This document shows positions 7,939-18,919 of a stretch of 64,000 nucleotides of DNA, in pieces (position 1 is the first letter of the stretch; every line of letters starts with the position of its first letter). The notes beneath the pieces are model-generated. The model was not told the origin of the DNA and did no database searches. It saw only the letters and a list, made by a program, of their open reading frames with translations. Source of the stretch: Streptomyces sp. NL15-2K (GTDB lineage Bacteria > Actinomycetota > Actinomycetes > Streptomycetales > Streptomycetaceae). The translations under genes and the position numbers were made by a program. The stretch lies in contig NZ_CP130630.1 of assembly GCF_030551255.1 (NCBI RefSeq), forward strand, positions 7,421,501 through 7,485,500, given 5' to 3'.

Positions 7939-10143
7939 TTAAGTCCGATTCAGCTCGAACCAAACCACCTTCCCGGTACTCAACCGAGTGGCCCCCCACC
8001 GCCGAGCCAGCCGATTCACCAAATACAACCCACGCCCGCCCTCATCCGTAGCCCGAGCCTGCCGCAGCCGCGGCAACTGCGGCACGTCGTCGCCGACTTC
8101 GCACCGCAGCACGTCGGTCCGCAGCAATCGCAACGTGATCGGCCGCGACGCGTACCGGACCGCGTTCGTCACGACCTCGCTCACCAGCAGCTCCACGGAG
8201 TCGGTGAGCTCCTCCATGCCCCAGCGGGACAGCGCCCGCCGCGCCAGCCGCCGCGCCCGGCCGGGCGCCGCGTCCTCCGGCTCCAGGAACCAGTACGCCA
8301 CGTCACTCGGCGCGATCCCGTCGAAGCGGGCGGCGAGCAGCGCGATGTCGTCGTCCCGGTCGCCCGGGCCGAGCATGTCGAGGACCTCGTCGCAGAGCGC
8401 TTCCAGCGGCGGCGGATGATCGGGACCGGTCAGCCGTGCGGTCGCTTCCAGCTTCTCGCGCAGCTGCTCTATCCCGGTCCACACGTCCCGCAGCCGCGAC
8501 TCGACCAGCCCGTCCGTGTAGAGGAGCAGGGTGGCCCCGGCGGGCGCGTCCAGCTCCACGGCTTCGAAGTCGACGCCGCCGACACCGATCGGCGCGCCCG
8601 GCGGCACCCGCAGCACCTCGGCCTCGCCGCCCAGGTGCAGCAGGACCGGCGGGGGATGGCCGGCGTTGGCGATGGTGATGCGGTGCGAGACCGGGTCGTA
8701 GACGGCGTACAGGCAGGTCGCCATGCGGTCGGTGCCGAGGCGCTGGGCCTGCTCGTCGAGGTGGTGCAGCACCTCCTGCGGCGGCAGGTCGAGGCCGGCG
8801 AGCGTCTGCGCGGTCGTCCGGAGCTGCCCCATGATCGCGGCGGACGTCATGGAGTGCCCCATGACATCGCCCACCACCAGCGCCACACGGCTGCCGGGCA
8901 GCGGGATGGCGTCGTACCAGTCGCCGCCGACCCGCGCGGTCTCGGCGGCGGGCAGATAGCGGGAGGCCAGCCGTACGCCCGTGGGCCGGGGCAGGGTCTC
9001 GGGCAGCATGGTGCGCTGGAGCTCGTCGGCGATGTACGCCTCGCGGCCGTACAGCACCGCCTTGTCGATGCCGAGCGCGCTGTGTGTGGCGAGCTGGGCG
9101 GCGACGAGCAGGTCGTCGGGCTCGAAGGCCAGGCGGTCCGGGCGGCGCAGGAACAGCGCGGCCCCGATCACCCGGCGTCGGCCGCGCAGCGGGGCCAGGA
9201 TGGCGCGCTGCCCGCTCGGTACGACGAATTCGCCACCCTCGCCCAGGAGTTCGGGCAGCGCGGCGTGCGCGGCCGGCGTGTCCGTGAAGACGGGACGCAC
9301 CCCGCGCAGCACCTCGGCGAGCGCGCTGCCGGGCCGTACCTCGCACAGCTCGGTGCCGACCGTGTCGAGGTCCGAGATCTCCGCCGGCTCCGGCTGGAAC
9401 GGGGAGGTGAACCCGCCGTCGGTGTCCCGCTCCTCCGTCCCGTCCCCGATCGGACGCAGCCGGTCGGTGCGCCGCAGTCGCAGCACGAGCGGACCGACGG
9501 GCCGCTCGTCGCCGACCGGCAGCGGGTCGCGCAGATAGACGAGGATCGCGTCCGAGAAGGTCGGCACGGTGGCCCGGCACAGCCCCATCACGATCTCGTC
9601 GAGGTCGATGCCCCGGGCGATCCGCCGGGTCGCGGCGCCCACGAACCGCAGCCGGTCCCCGTCCCGCCGCATCGGCGTGGGCCGGCCGGGCGGCAGCCCC
9701 TGTCCGCTACGGCGCTCCGGGCCGCCGGCGCCGTCCTGGGACGACCGGTCCTGCTCGGTGCCCGGCTGGGCCGGGATGGTCTCGGGGACGGGCCGCGGAC
9801 GGTGGGTGGCGGGCTCCGCGGCGGCGGCGGGCTGGGAGTGCTCGGGGTCGGTACCGACGGGTCTGGTGTCCTTACCGCTCGATGTCGTGGTGCTGGGTGT
9901 CGCCGCGCTGGGCGTCGTCGGACCCGGCGTCGTCGTTCCGGGCCCGGAAGGCGGTGTCTCGCCGGCGCGCGCCTGTGGCGGTAAAGCGCCGGCGCACGCG
10001 CCCGGCGCAGGCGTACCGGCACCGTCGTACGGGGCGGGCGGAGTCGAGGTACGCACGAGCGCCCCGCGGGGATCCGCGGGGTCGGCGCCCGTCTGGGGGC
10101 GCTCGAAGGAGGTCGGCTGCTCCGTCACGCGTGTCGAATCCAT
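7939..10143 (-). CDS. SpoIIE/RsbU-type PP2C phosphatase with GAF and anti-sigma kinase domains
   Basis: 734 residues, a partner-switching regulator. Residues 1-150 are a disordered Pro/Thr/Ala-rich region. A GAF-like sensor domain follows at about 165-350. The PP2C/SpoIIE phosphatase domain (about 375-590) shows GGDWYDAIPL, GDVMGHS, LLYTDGLVE and the acidic DDIALLAARF end, which together bind two metals. The C-terminal 125 residues are an RsbW-like HATPase domain (ELLVSEVVTNAVRYAS, GRGLYLVNRLARRWG). Such proteins dephosphorylate anti-sigma antagonists and phosphorylate them with the kinase domain, tuning a stress sigma factor. The ATG at 10143 follows a weak GACGACGG. The 280 bases upstream separate it from the DUF402 gene and hold its promoter. 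Confidence 0.9.
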   Translation of the reverse strand: MDSTRVTEQPTSFERPQTGADPADPRGALVRTSTPPAPYDGAGTPAPGACAGALPPQARAGETPPSGPGTTTPGPTTPSAATPSTTTSSGKDTRPVGTDPEHSQPAAAAEPATHRPRPVPETIPAQPGTEQDRSSQDGAGGPERRSGQGLPPGRPTPMRRDGDRLRFVGAATRRIARGIDLDEIVMGLCRATVPTFSDAILVYLRDPLPVGDERPVGPLVLRLRRTDRLRPIGDGTEERDTDGGFTSPFQPEPAEISDLDTVGTELCEVRPGSALAEVLRGVRPVFTDTPAAHAALPELLGEGGEFVVPSGQRAILAPLRGRRRVIGAALFLRRPDRLAFEPDDLLVAAQLATHSALGIDKAVLYGREAYIADELQRTMLPETLPRPTGVRLASRYLPAAETARVGGDWYDAIPLPGSRVALVVGDVMGHSMTSAAIMGQLRTTAQTLAGLDLPPQEVLHHLDEQAQRLGTDRMATCLYAVYDPVSHRITIANAGHPPPVLLHLGGEAEVLRVPPGAPIGVGGVDFEAVELDAPAGATLLLYTDGLVESRLRDVWTGIEQLREKLEATARLTGPDHPPPLEALCDEVLDMLGPGDRDDDIALLAARFDGIAPSDVAYWFLEPEDAAPGRARRLARRALSRWGMEELTDSVELLVSEVVTNAVRYASRPITLRLLRTDVLRCEVGDDVPQLPRLRQARATDEGGRGLYLVNRLARRWGATRLSTGKVVWFELNRT

Positions 10144-10426
10144 CCGTCGTCCGGGGCTGCGCGCCGCGCGCGCAGTTGGTCCCGCCGAAGACCCGATACC
10201 CGGAATACGTGTCCCAGGAACGAATTTCCCGCGTGGTCAGAGGCTGTTCCTGTGCCGCCCACGGACCGTTCACGGTCCGTCCCGGTGTTGCCCTCGTACC
10301 CCTCGCTCACGTCCTGCCGCCCCTCGGTGACGATCGATCAAGCCCAGCGCGCGTTCCCGTAGTTGCCACTGCGCATCCTTGCGGAGGACGATCCTACGTT
10401 TCCTGCCCCGGGGCGCAGCAAGGGTC

Positions 10427-11122
10427 TCACGAGGACATATGCGCGGGCGTACGATCCCAGTCTTCCGGCAGGGGCGGTACCACCCAGGACGGATCCGGGC
10501 GCCAGTGCTGCCAGCCGTCCGAGAACGGCGGCCCCCAGCCGCGGATCACGTCCACCGCGGATCGGCCCGCCTCCCTTACCTTCCGGGCCAGTTGAGCGTT
10601 CATCAGGCCGTCCCGCTGGGCCTGCGCGAACTCGTCCTCGTCCCGCCAGTGCCAACTGCGGTCCGGGTCGACGGTGATGTCGAGGAAGTGGTCCTCGGAG
10701 TCGACGCCCCCGTCCCAACGGGCCAGGGGCTCCTCGAGATTGACATACCAGTTCTTGAACTGCCAGCCCGGTTCCCAGAACAACCACACCGACCACGGCT
10801 CACCGGGCCGCGCGAGCTTCAGCACGCCTGTCCCGAACCACCGGTCGCGCTGCACGGTCCGCGGCTTGGTGTAACGGGTCTCCAGCGGCTCGACGTGCAC
10901 GGGAGTGCCGTCGGCGAGCACGGGCTTCACACACTCGGTGCCGGGAGCCATCCACACGGCGAGCACCTCACTGTCGTCCCGGACGACGGTGACCGGACGC
11001 GCGATGTGGAAGCGCGCGCCACCGTTCTCCCGGTAACGCCACAGGATCTGACTCCCGGGCGCCCAGAACACCGCCGACCCGCCTGCTTCCACTTCGGCTC
11101 TCACCGCTCCACCGTCCGCCAT
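10427..11122 (-). CDS. DUF402 (FomD-like) protein
   Basis: 231 residues of the DUF402 family. The core at about 95-185 has the W-F...W-Y-V-N-L-E-E-P run followed by D-x-D-x-x-L-D-I-T-V-D, where conserved acidic residues bind divalent metal. Relatives include FomD, a cytidylyl-phosphonate hydrolase, and Ntdp-type nucleoside phosphatases; the substrate here cannot be inferred. The protein is soluble with no signal peptide. It lies 83 bases downstream of fumC on the same strand and could be cotranscribed. The start gives a conventional length for the family. Confidence 0.8.
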   Translation of the reverse strand: MADGGAVRAEVEAGGSAVFWAPGSQILWRYRENGGARFHIARPVTVVRDDSEVLAVWMAPGTECVKPVLADGTPVHVEPLETRYTKPRTVQRDRWFGTGVLKLARPGEPWSVWLFWEPGWQFKNWYVNLEEPLARWDGGVDSEDHFLDITVDPDRSWHWRDEDEFAQAQRDGLMNAQLARKVREAGRSAVDVIRGWGPPFSDGWQHWRPDPSWVVPPLPEDWDRTPAHMSS

Positions 11123-11205
11123 GAACAGATATTAGGTGCCGTAGGCATACGACGCTGCGGCGCGCGTCACGGTTCACGCCGGGGGCGTCATGAGTCCGCT
11201 ATCGG

Positions 11206-12591
11206 TCACGGGTGCGTCATCCGCAGGACATCCAGCGCCTCGTCGAGCTGCTCGACGGTGAGGTCGCCGCGCTCGACATAGCCGCCTTCCACGACGACCT
11301 GGCGGATCGTCTTCCGTTCGGCCAGCGCCTTCTTGGCGACCTTCGCGGCCTCCTCGTACCCGATGTACTTGTTGAGCGGCGTCACGACGGAGGGCGACGA
11401 CTCGGCGTACTCGCGGGCCCGCTCCCGGTGGGCGACGATCCCGTCGACGGTCCGGTCGGCGAGCAGCCGGGTGACGTTGGCGAGCAGCCGGACGGACTCG
11501 AGCACGTTCTTGGCGATGACCGGCAGCATGACGTTGAGCTCGAAGTTGCCGGCGGCGCCGGCCGTGGTGACGGTGGCGTCGTTGCCGATGACCTGCGCGG
11601 ACACCATGAGGACGGCTTCCGGGACGACCGGGTTGACCTTGCCGGGCATGATCGAGGAACCGGGCTGGAGGTCGGGGAGGCTGATCTCGGCGAGCCCGGT
11701 CCTGGGGCCGGAGGCCATCCACCGCAGATCGTTGGCGATCTTCGTCAGTCCGACCGCGATGGTCCGCAGCTGTCCGCTGGTCTCGACGATCCCGTCCCGG
11801 GCGCCCTGCGCCTCGAAGTGGTCGCGCGCCTCGGTGAGCCGCAGCCCGGTGACGCGGGCGACTTCGCCGATGACGGCGGCGGAGAAGCCGGGCGGGGTGT
11901 TGATGCCGGTGCCGACGGCCGTACCGCCCAGGGGCAGTTCGGCGAGGCGGGGGAGGGAGGCGTGGAGCCGCTCGATGCCGTAGCGGACCTGGGCCGCGTA
12001 CCCGCCGAACTCCTGCCCCAGGGTCACCGGGGTGGCGTCCATGAGATGGGTCCGCCCCGACTTCACGACGTCCGTGAACTCCTCGGCCTTGCGCTCCAGT
12101 GACCCCGCGAGGTGCTCCAGCGCCGGGACGAGGTCCCGGGTGACGGCGGCCGTGGCCGCGATGTGGATGGAGGACGGGAAGACGTCGTTGGACGACTGCG
12201 AGGCGTTGACGTGGTCGTTGGGGTGCACGTCCCGCCCCAGCCGCTCGGTGGCGAGGGTGGCGATGACCTCGTTGGTGTTCATGTTGGACGAGGTCCCGGA
12301 CCCGGTCTGGAACACGTCCACGGGGAAGTGCTCGTCCCACCGCCCCTCGGCGACCTCGGCCGCCGCCTCCTGGATGGCCTCGGCGATGTCCTTGTCGAGC
12401 ACGCCGAGTTGTGCGTTGACCTTCGCCGCCGCCCCCTTGATCCGGGCGAGTGCCTCGATGTGGGCGCGCTCGACGCGCTGACCGGAGATGGGGAAGTTCT
12501 CCACGGCTCGCTGGGTCTGCGCACGCCACTTGGCGTCCGCCGGGACGCGTACCTCGCCCATGGAGTCGTGCTCGATGCGGTAGTCGCTCAT
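11206..12591 (-). CDS. fumC: Fumarate hydratase class II
   Basis: 461 residues, the oxygen-stable homotetrameric fumarase of the TCA cycle (fumarate + water to L-malate, cytoplasm). The signature [11 protein letters not shown] is intact, with the upstream [29 protein letters not shown] and [17 protein letters not shown] blocks that build the shared active site. I chose [12 protein letters not shown] as the start because it matches the usual family N-terminus. The open frame continues 44 residues further upstream, but that extension is basic and atypical. No strong ribosome site precedes the start. An unrelated class I fumarase lies 3 kb downstream. The 197 bases to the divergent PhoX-like gene hold both promoters. 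Confidence 0.95.
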   Translation of the reverse strand: MSDYRIEHDSMGEVRVPADAKWRAQTQRAVENFPISGQRVERAHIEALARIKGAAAKVNAQLGVLDKDIAEAIQEAAAEVAEGRWDEHFPVDVFQTGSGTSSNMNTNEVIATLATERLGRDVHPNDHVNASQSSNDVFPSSIHIAATAAVTRDLVPALEHLAGSLERKAEEFTDVVKSGRTHLMDATPVTLGQEFGGYAAQVRYGIERLHASLPRLAELPLGGTAVGTGINTPPGFSAAVIGEVARVTGLRLTEARDHFEAQGARDGIVETSGQLRTIAVGLTKIANDLRWMASGPRTGLAEISLPDLQPGSSIMPGKVNPVVPEAVLMVSAQVIGNDATVTTAGAAGNFELNVMLPVIAKNVLESVRLLANVTRLLADRTVDGIVAHRERAREYAESSPSVVTPLNKYIGYEEAAKVAKKALAERKTIRQVVVEGGYVERGDLTVEQLDEALDVLRMTHP

Positions 12592-12788
12592 GCCAGGTAC
12601 AGCGATCGGGAGGGTGCGGATGTTCCTGCGGACCGTCCGGTTCGCCCGGATGAGAAACATGAGAGAGGCAAATTCACGACTTCTCCTTGCCTTCCGCTGA
12701 GGTTCGTCCCGGCTGGCCAGCATGGCGGCGTGCCGACCCCCACCGGCCGACCGACACCGCTCATCACTCCGCTCATCCGGGAGACAAG

Positions 12789-13535
12789 ATGCCGCTCAAC
12801 CGCAGGGAAATGCTGAGCCGATCAGCGCTGGCCGGCGCCGGGGTCATGCTCATCGGCAGTGTCGAGGCACTGCTGTCGGCGCCGGGTGCCGTCGCGGACA
12901 CCGGCGCGACGGGTGGCGTCGCCGGCTACGGCCCGCTGGTCCCGGACCCGAAGGGCGTGCTCGCCCTGCCCGAGGGCTTCACCTACCGGATCCTGACCCG
13001 CACCGGCGTCACCACCCTGGAGTCCGGGCAGACGACCCCGAGCAACCACGACGGCACGGGCGCGTTCGCGGCCGGCAGCGGCGGCGATGACGACGATGAC
13101 GCCGCCGTCACCCTGTTGGTGAACAACCACGAGATCGACGATCCGCTGACCGACGCCGGCGACCCCGTGCCGCACCTGGACGGCCTGGTCTACGACCCGG
13201 CGGCGGCCGGCGGCTGCACCGTCGTCGAGGTGTCCGAGGACTCGGTGCGCGAGTGGGTCGCCATCGCCGGCACCTCCACCAACTGCGCCGGCGGTGTCAC
13301 CCCGTGGGGCACCTGGCTCACCAGCGGGGAGCCGGACGACGGCACCGACTCCGCCCCGACGGCCGTGGCCCAGCCCGTGGCACCGAAGTCCGCCGCCCCC
13401 GCCGGGGTGGTGTCCGCCGACGATCCGACGCCCACCAGCAGTCCCGGGACGTCGGCCACCTCCCCGACGCCGAGTCCCCCAGGGGACGACGGGAGTGACG
13501 ACGCAGACGACGATGGCGCCGGTGGTGATGACTGA
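12789..13535 (+). CDS. Truncated PhoX-family phosphatase with acidic Pro/Thr/Ser tail
   Basis: 248 residues, starting at an ATG preceded by GGGAG. A twin-arginine signal ([15 protein letters not shown], then AVA) targets it for Tat export. Residues about 45-178 match the start of PhoX/DUF839 phosphatases: [36 protein letters not shown] and [15 protein letters not shown]. Family members continue with TCEE, the metal-binding core and a beta-propeller, in all over 400 residues. Here the homology stops right after TWLT and is replaced by about 60 residues of low-complexity Ala/Pro/Thr/Ser ending in a Gly/Asp-rich tail. It should lack phosphatase activity. The stop overlaps the start of the histidine kinase, so the fragment leads a three-gene operon and may have become a secreted accessory. 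Confidence 0.7.
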   Translation: MPLNRREMLSRSALAGAGVMLIGSVEALLSAPGAVADTGATGGVAGYGPLVPDPKGVLALPEGFTYRILTRTGVTTLESGQTTPSNHDGTGAFAAGSGGDDDDDAAVTLLVNNHEIDDPLTDAGDPVPHLDGLVYDPAAAGGCTVVEVSEDSVREWVAIAGTSTNCAGGVTPWGTWLTSGEPDDGTDSAPTAVAQPVAPKSAAPAGVVSADDPTPTSSPGTSATSPTPSPPGDDGSDDADDDGAGGDD

Positions 13536-15024
13536 CCTCGCACCGGCGAAGCGGTCCGCCGGCATATTCGGGCACCACCCGCTCCGGTCGATCCGCGCCC
13601 GTCTGCTCGGGCGGATGCTGATGCTCGTCGGGCTGACCCTGGCGAGCATCACCGGCGCGGAATCGTTCATCCTCACCGCTCGCCTCAATGAACGCGTCGA
13701 TCGCGAACTCGCCCACGACGTCGACGCGTTCCGCTCCTTCGCGACCGAGAGCGCGGGCGGTGCGGGGCCGGTCCCCGGCGGAGTGCGTGCACTGTTCCTG
13801 TCCTACCTCCAGGGCCACATACCGGAGCACGGCCAGACGCTGATCACCCTGGTCGACGGCAGACCGTTCCGCCGCTCCGCCGAGGAGCCGCCGGCCCGCC
13901 TGGACATCGACCGAGCGCTGATGGCCCGGGCCGCCGCGGTCCGCACCCCCTCCTACGCGGACGCGCACAGCGCGGCGGGATCCGTCAGATACGTGGCCGT
14001 ACCCGTCGCGGTGGCGGACGACCCCGCGCGAGGTGTGCTCGTCATCGCGACCTTCACCCAGCAGGAACGCGGGCACATCAACGAGTCGATCCGCACCCAG
14101 ATCTACCTCGGACTCGGCGCCGTGCTGCTCTCCGCGTGTGTCGGCTGGATCTTCTCCACCCGCATCGTCGCACCACTGCGCATCCTGCGGGACACGGCCC
14201 GCTCCATCCACGAATCGGACATCACCCGCCGCATCCCCGTCCAGGACCGGGACGAGATCGGGCAGTTGGCGACCACCTTCAACGACATGCTCGACCGGCT
14301 CGACGACGCCTCCAGCACCAAACGGCAGTTCATGAACGACGTGGGCCACGAACTGCGCACCCCCGTCACCATCGCGCTCAGCCAGTTGGAGACGCTCTCC
14401 GACGACCCCGCCGCCCGCTCCCGGACGGTCGCGGTCGTCACCGACGAACTGCACCGCATGCACCGTATGGCGGAAGAGCTCCTCATGCTGGCCAAGGCAC
14501 GCCGCCCGGACGCCCTGCGCCCCGAGGACCTCAGCCTCTCCGAACTGATCGAGGAGGTGTACGTGAAGGCAGCCGCGCTGGCCGAGCGCCGCTGGCTCCT
14601 CGACTTCGTGGAGGACCCGCACCGCGACACCCTCCACGCCGACCGCCAGCTCCTCACCCAGGCCATGATCCAACTGGCCCAGAACGCCGCCCAGCACACT
14701 GCCGAGCACGCCCGGATCTGGATCGGCGGACGGGCCGAGGCCGACGCGGTCGAACTGTGGGTCAAGGACACCGGCCATGGCATCCCACTCGCCGATCAGC
14801 GGCGCATCTTCGAGCGATTCACGCGGGCCGAGGAAAGCCGGGGCAGGACCGGGGCGGGACTCGGGCTCGCCATCGTCAAGGCCATAGCCGAGGCGCACCA
14901 CGGACGGATCGAGGTGGACAGCGCTCCCGGCCAGGGAGCGACATTCACTCTGCGCATCCCGCGAGCGGACCCCGCGGACCCCAAGACCAAGAAGAGCCCG
15001 AAGAACCCGAGACAGACGCCATGA
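13528..15024 (+). CDS. Sensor histidine kinase
   Basis: 498 residues from the ATG at 13528, which overlaps the previous stop by eight bases (an in-frame ATG at 13513 is the alternative). Two membrane segments (about 29-52 and 190-213) enclose an extracytoplasmic sensor of about 135 residues. A HAMP linker follows, then the dimerisation helix with the phospho-acceptor in GHELRTPV (H274), and an HATPase domain with the N box (QLAQNAAQH), G1 (DTGHGI), F (FERF) and G2 (GAGLGLAIV). It autophosphorylates and passes phosphate to the overlapping response regulator. The signal is unknown; the linked PhoX-like gene may hint at phosphate or envelope status, but that is inference. Confidence 0.9.
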   Translation: MTDLAPAKRSAGIFGHHPLRSIRARLLGRMLMLVGLTLASITGAESFILTARLNERVDRELAHDVDAFRSFATESAGGAGPVPGGVRALFLSYLQGHIPEHGQTLITLVDGRPFRRSAEEPPARLDIDRALMARAAAVRTPSYADAHSAAGSVRYVAVPVAVADDPARGVLVIATFTQQERGHINESIRTQIYLGLGAVLLSACVGWIFSTRIVAPLRILRDTARSIHESDITRRIPVQDRDEIGQLATTFNDMLDRLDDASSTKRQFMNDVGHELRTPVTIALSQLETLSDDPAARSRTVAVVTDELHRMHRMAEELLMLAKARRPDALRPEDLSLSELIEEVYVKAAALAERRWLLDFVEDPHRDTLHADRQLLTQAMIQLAQNAAQHTAEHARIWIGGRAEADAVELWVKDTGHGIPLADQRRIFERFTRAEESRGRTGAGLGLAIVKAIAEAHHGRIEVDSAPGQGATFTLRIPRADPADPKTKKSPKNPRQTP

Positions 15025-15707
15025 ACCAGTACAGGCAGAACCGCCGCCACCTCCTCATCGCCGAGGACGAGGCACACATAGCCTCCTACCTGTCAGAGCG
15101 CTTTGGCGCCAACGGCTTTCCCACCACCGTCGTCACCGACGGGGAGTCGGCCCGGCGCGCGGCCATGTCGGGCCGGTACGACCTGATGGTCCTGGACATC
15201 GGACTGCCCGGCGAGAACGGCTTCACCGTCATCTCCCGCCTCCGCGCCGCGTCCAGCGCGCTCCCGGTCATCATCCTCACGGCCCGGGACACCGTCGCCG
15301 ACACGGTGACCGGCCTGGAGGGCGGTGCCGACGACTACATGACCAAGCCCTTCAGCTTCGCCGAATTCCTCGCCCGGGTCCGCCTCCGTCTCCGTCTGCG
15401 CGAGACCGACAGCTCCGTACTGCGCCGGGCCGGCATCGCCCTGGAGAGCCGAACCCACCAGGCCTACGTCGACGGCCGGATCATCCAGCTCAGCGCAAGA
15501 GAGGCTGCGCTCCTGGAACACCTCATGCGTAACGTCGGAAGCGTCCTCAGCCGGGAGGATCTGCTCTCCGATGTCTGGGGGTACGAGGCGTCGGAGGGCT
15601 CCAACGTCGTCGACGTCTACGTCCGTTACCTCCGCCGCAAGCTGGGGGCCTCGAGGATCACCACGGTGCGAGGGCGGGGGTATCGGCTGGAGTCACCGGG
15701 TGGGTGA
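15021..15707 (+). CDS. OmpR-family response regulator
   Basis: 228 residues, with an ATG overlapping the kinase stop (ATGA). The receiver domain (11-125) has the acidic pair EDE, the phospho-acceptor D59 in VLDIGLPG, the LTARD switch Thr and the KPF lysine. The C-terminal winged helix (about 135-226) has the usual LSAREAALLEHLM and VDVYVRYLRRKLG helices and the wing TVRGRGYRL. It is the DNA-binding partner of the kinase just upstream. The gene ends only five bases from the stop of the convergent fumarase gene. Confidence 0.93.
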   Translation: MNQYRQNRRHLLIAEDEAHIASYLSERFGANGFPTTVVTDGESARRAAMSGRYDLMVLDIGLPGENGFTVISRLRAASSALPVIILTARDTVADTVTGLEGGADDYMTKPFSFAEFLARVRLRLRLRETDSSVLRRAGIALESRTHQAYVDGRIIQLSAREAALLEHLMRNVGSVLSREDLLSDVWGYEASEGSNVVDVYVRYLRRKLGASRITTVRGRGYRLESPGG

Positions 15708-15712
15708 ACAGG

Positions 15713-17404
<1,692 letters not shown>

Positions 17405-17559
17405 GTCGCCCATTCCTCACTCGACAGACGGCGGCCCGCCGACACTGGCGGGCGCCCACCAGCGTAGGACCTGCCTCCGACAATGAACTTGTGAGGTAGT
17501 CCTCAGTTGGTTGCCCACAGGCCTAGTCGCGATCTATCGCGTTTCGGTACGCTGCTGCC

Positions 17560-18267
17560 GTGGACCTTCAGAAGCGCGCCGAAGCGCGGGATCAGCAGCA
17601 GACCGCACCGCCCGTCGCCGAGCTGCGCGCCTCGGACGCCGAGCGTGACCGCATCGCCGACCTCCTGCGCGAGGCCCTCGCCGAGGGCCGCCTCACCGCC
17701 GACGAGCACGCCGAGCGCGTGGAGGGGGTGCTGAACGCCAAGACGGTCGGCGAGCTCGAGGTCTTCATACGGGACCTGCCGGCCGCGCACGAGCGCCGCG
17801 CCACCCCCGGCTACACCCTCGCCCCCAACCGCCCCACGGACGCGATACCCACCGACCCGGACGACAACGTGGTCGCGGTGTTCAGCAGCGCCGTCCGCAA
17901 GGGCCGCTGGCGCGCGGGCCGCCGTATCCACGCCTACGCGGTCTTCGGCAGCGTCGAGATCGACCTCAGCGAGGCGATCTTCGAGTACCGGCAGGTCGTC
18001 ATCAAGGCGATCTCGGTCTTCGGCAACGTCGAGGTCCGCGTCCCGGAGAACGTCTCGCTGCGCGGCACCGGCGGCGGTGTCCTCGGCAACTTCGAGGTGG
18101 ACACGCTCGATTCGGCCGAGCCCGACGCCCCCGTCGTCTATGTGGACGGCTGGGCCGTGCTGGGCAACATCGAGGGCAGGCCCAAGCGCGGCAAGCTCGT
18201 CGCGGACATCCTCGATCGCGTGCAGCGCAAGGTCGACAAGAGTTTGCGCAAACATCTGGATCGTTGA
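17560..18267 (+). CDS. DUF1707 / LiaF-like domain protein
   Basis: 235 residues. Residues about 20-75 are a DUF1707 domain (LRASDAERDRIADLLREALAEGRLT...), a short helical module of actinobacterial envelope proteins. Residues about 110-235 resemble the LiaF-type cell-wall-active-antibiotic response domain, seen as repeated short strands ending FGSVEID, FGNVEVRVP and LGNFEVD. No membrane segment or signal peptide is visible, so it is probably a cytoplasmic or membrane-associated regulator of envelope stress. The GTG start gives the standard DUF1707 spacing. It is divergent from the class I fumarase gene, with about 155 bases between them. Confidence 0.82.
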   Translation: MDLQKRAEARDQQQTAPPVAELRASDAERDRIADLLREALAEGRLTADEHAERVEGVLNAKTVGELEVFIRDLPAAHERRATPGYTLAPNRPTDAIPTDPDDNVVAVFSSAVRKGRWRAGRRIHAYAVFGSVEIDLSEAIFEYRQVVIKAISVFGNVEVRVPENVSLRGTGGGVLGNFEVDTLDSAEPDAPVVYVDGWAVLGNIEGRPKRGKLVADILDRVQRKVDKSLRKHLDR

Positions 18268-18440
18268 CGGTTGTGAATTCCGCCGGGTGGGAAGCAAAGT
18301 GATCGACCCTCGGATCACGTACGAGGGCAGGCGGAAGCAGCGGGGGCCAGCGGTTCGGAACTCAGTGCATAGGCGCGCGCACAGCGGGTAGGCCTTGCTG
18401 CATCGTCTCTCGCTCGCGAAGCCGTCGTCAGGAGTAGACC

Positions 18441-18818
18441 GTGCTGCAACCGCCGCATTCGTCCCTGCAGGTAGCTGCCGTTCCGGCCCAGCGGGTGCCA
18501 GTGCGGGACAGGGACCAAGACGCCCCCTGGCACACCGAGGCGGTGTGCCGGCGCGACGAGGCCGGCCTGTTCTTCGCACCCTCCAAGGAACCCACCGCCG
18601 CCCGGCTCTCCCGCGAGGAGGCCGCGAAGCGTGTCTGCGCCCGCTGTCCGGTCATGGTCGAGTGCCGCGAGCACGCGTTGCTGCAACCTGAGCCGTACGG
18701 CGTCTGGGGCGGCCTCACCGCCGCCGAACGCCGCGTCGTCCTGGCGAGGCGCCGCCGCCGCGACCTGGAACTGAAGAAGGCGGCGAGGTCGGCGGGCCGT
18801 ATAGCGGCAGCCGGCTGA
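18441..18818 (+). CDS. WhiB-like iron-sulfur transcription factor
   Basis: 125 residues. Four cysteines (C36, C66, C69, C75) with the C-x2-C-x5-C spacing bind a [4Fe-4S] cluster; the GVWGG turn and a basic C-terminal tail (RRRRRDLELKK) follow. Wbl proteins act with the housekeeping sigma factor to control development, antibiotic production or redox response. An N-terminal extension of about 28 residues precedes the core. The GTG start has AGGAG six bases upstream. From memory this position matches wblI (SCO5046) of S. coelicolor, but I did not verify that, so no symbol is given. Convergent with glpX. Confidence 0.92.
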   Translation: MLQPPHSSLQVAAVPAQRVPVRDRDQDAPWHTEAVCRRDEAGLFFAPSKEPTAARLSREEAAKRVCARCPVMVECREHALLQPEPYGVWGGLTAAERRVVLARRRRRDLELKKAARSAGRIAAAG

Positions 18819-18832
18819 CCGGCCCAGCACGC

Positions 18833-18873
18833 AAGTCAGGGGCGCCCCCTCCGCACCGGGGGCGCCCTGACTT
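18833..18873. terminator. GC-rich hairpin between wbl and glpX
   Basis: AAGTCAGGGGCGCCCC pairs with GGGGGCGCCCTGACTT with one bulged G, and a TTTT run follows on the plus strand. It sits just after the wbl stop and upstream of the convergent glpX stop, so it probably ends both transcripts. Confidence 0.75.
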
Positions 18874-18915
18874 TTGGAGATGCGGGCTGACTTTGGCTGA
18901 CTTTTGGAGATGCGG
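18868..18915 (+). repeat. 18-bp direct repeat after the wbl terminator
   Basis: The sequence TGACTTTTGGAGATGCGG occurs at 18868-18885 and again at 18898-18915, a 30-base period. It looks like a small tandem duplication of the terminator's 3' flank, five bases before the glpX stop. No function is evident. Confidence 0.8.
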
Positions 18916-18919
18916 CGCC

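Noticed and set aside
7912..9984. 690-codon plus-strand frame over the SpoIIE phosphatase gene
   Set aside because: Antisense of a gene with full PP2C and HATPase motifs; the translation is Arg/Gly/Val-rich without domains.
18868..18915. Direct repeat considered as an attachment site
   Set aside because: No integrase, tRNA or second distant copy; the 30-base period fits a tandem duplication.
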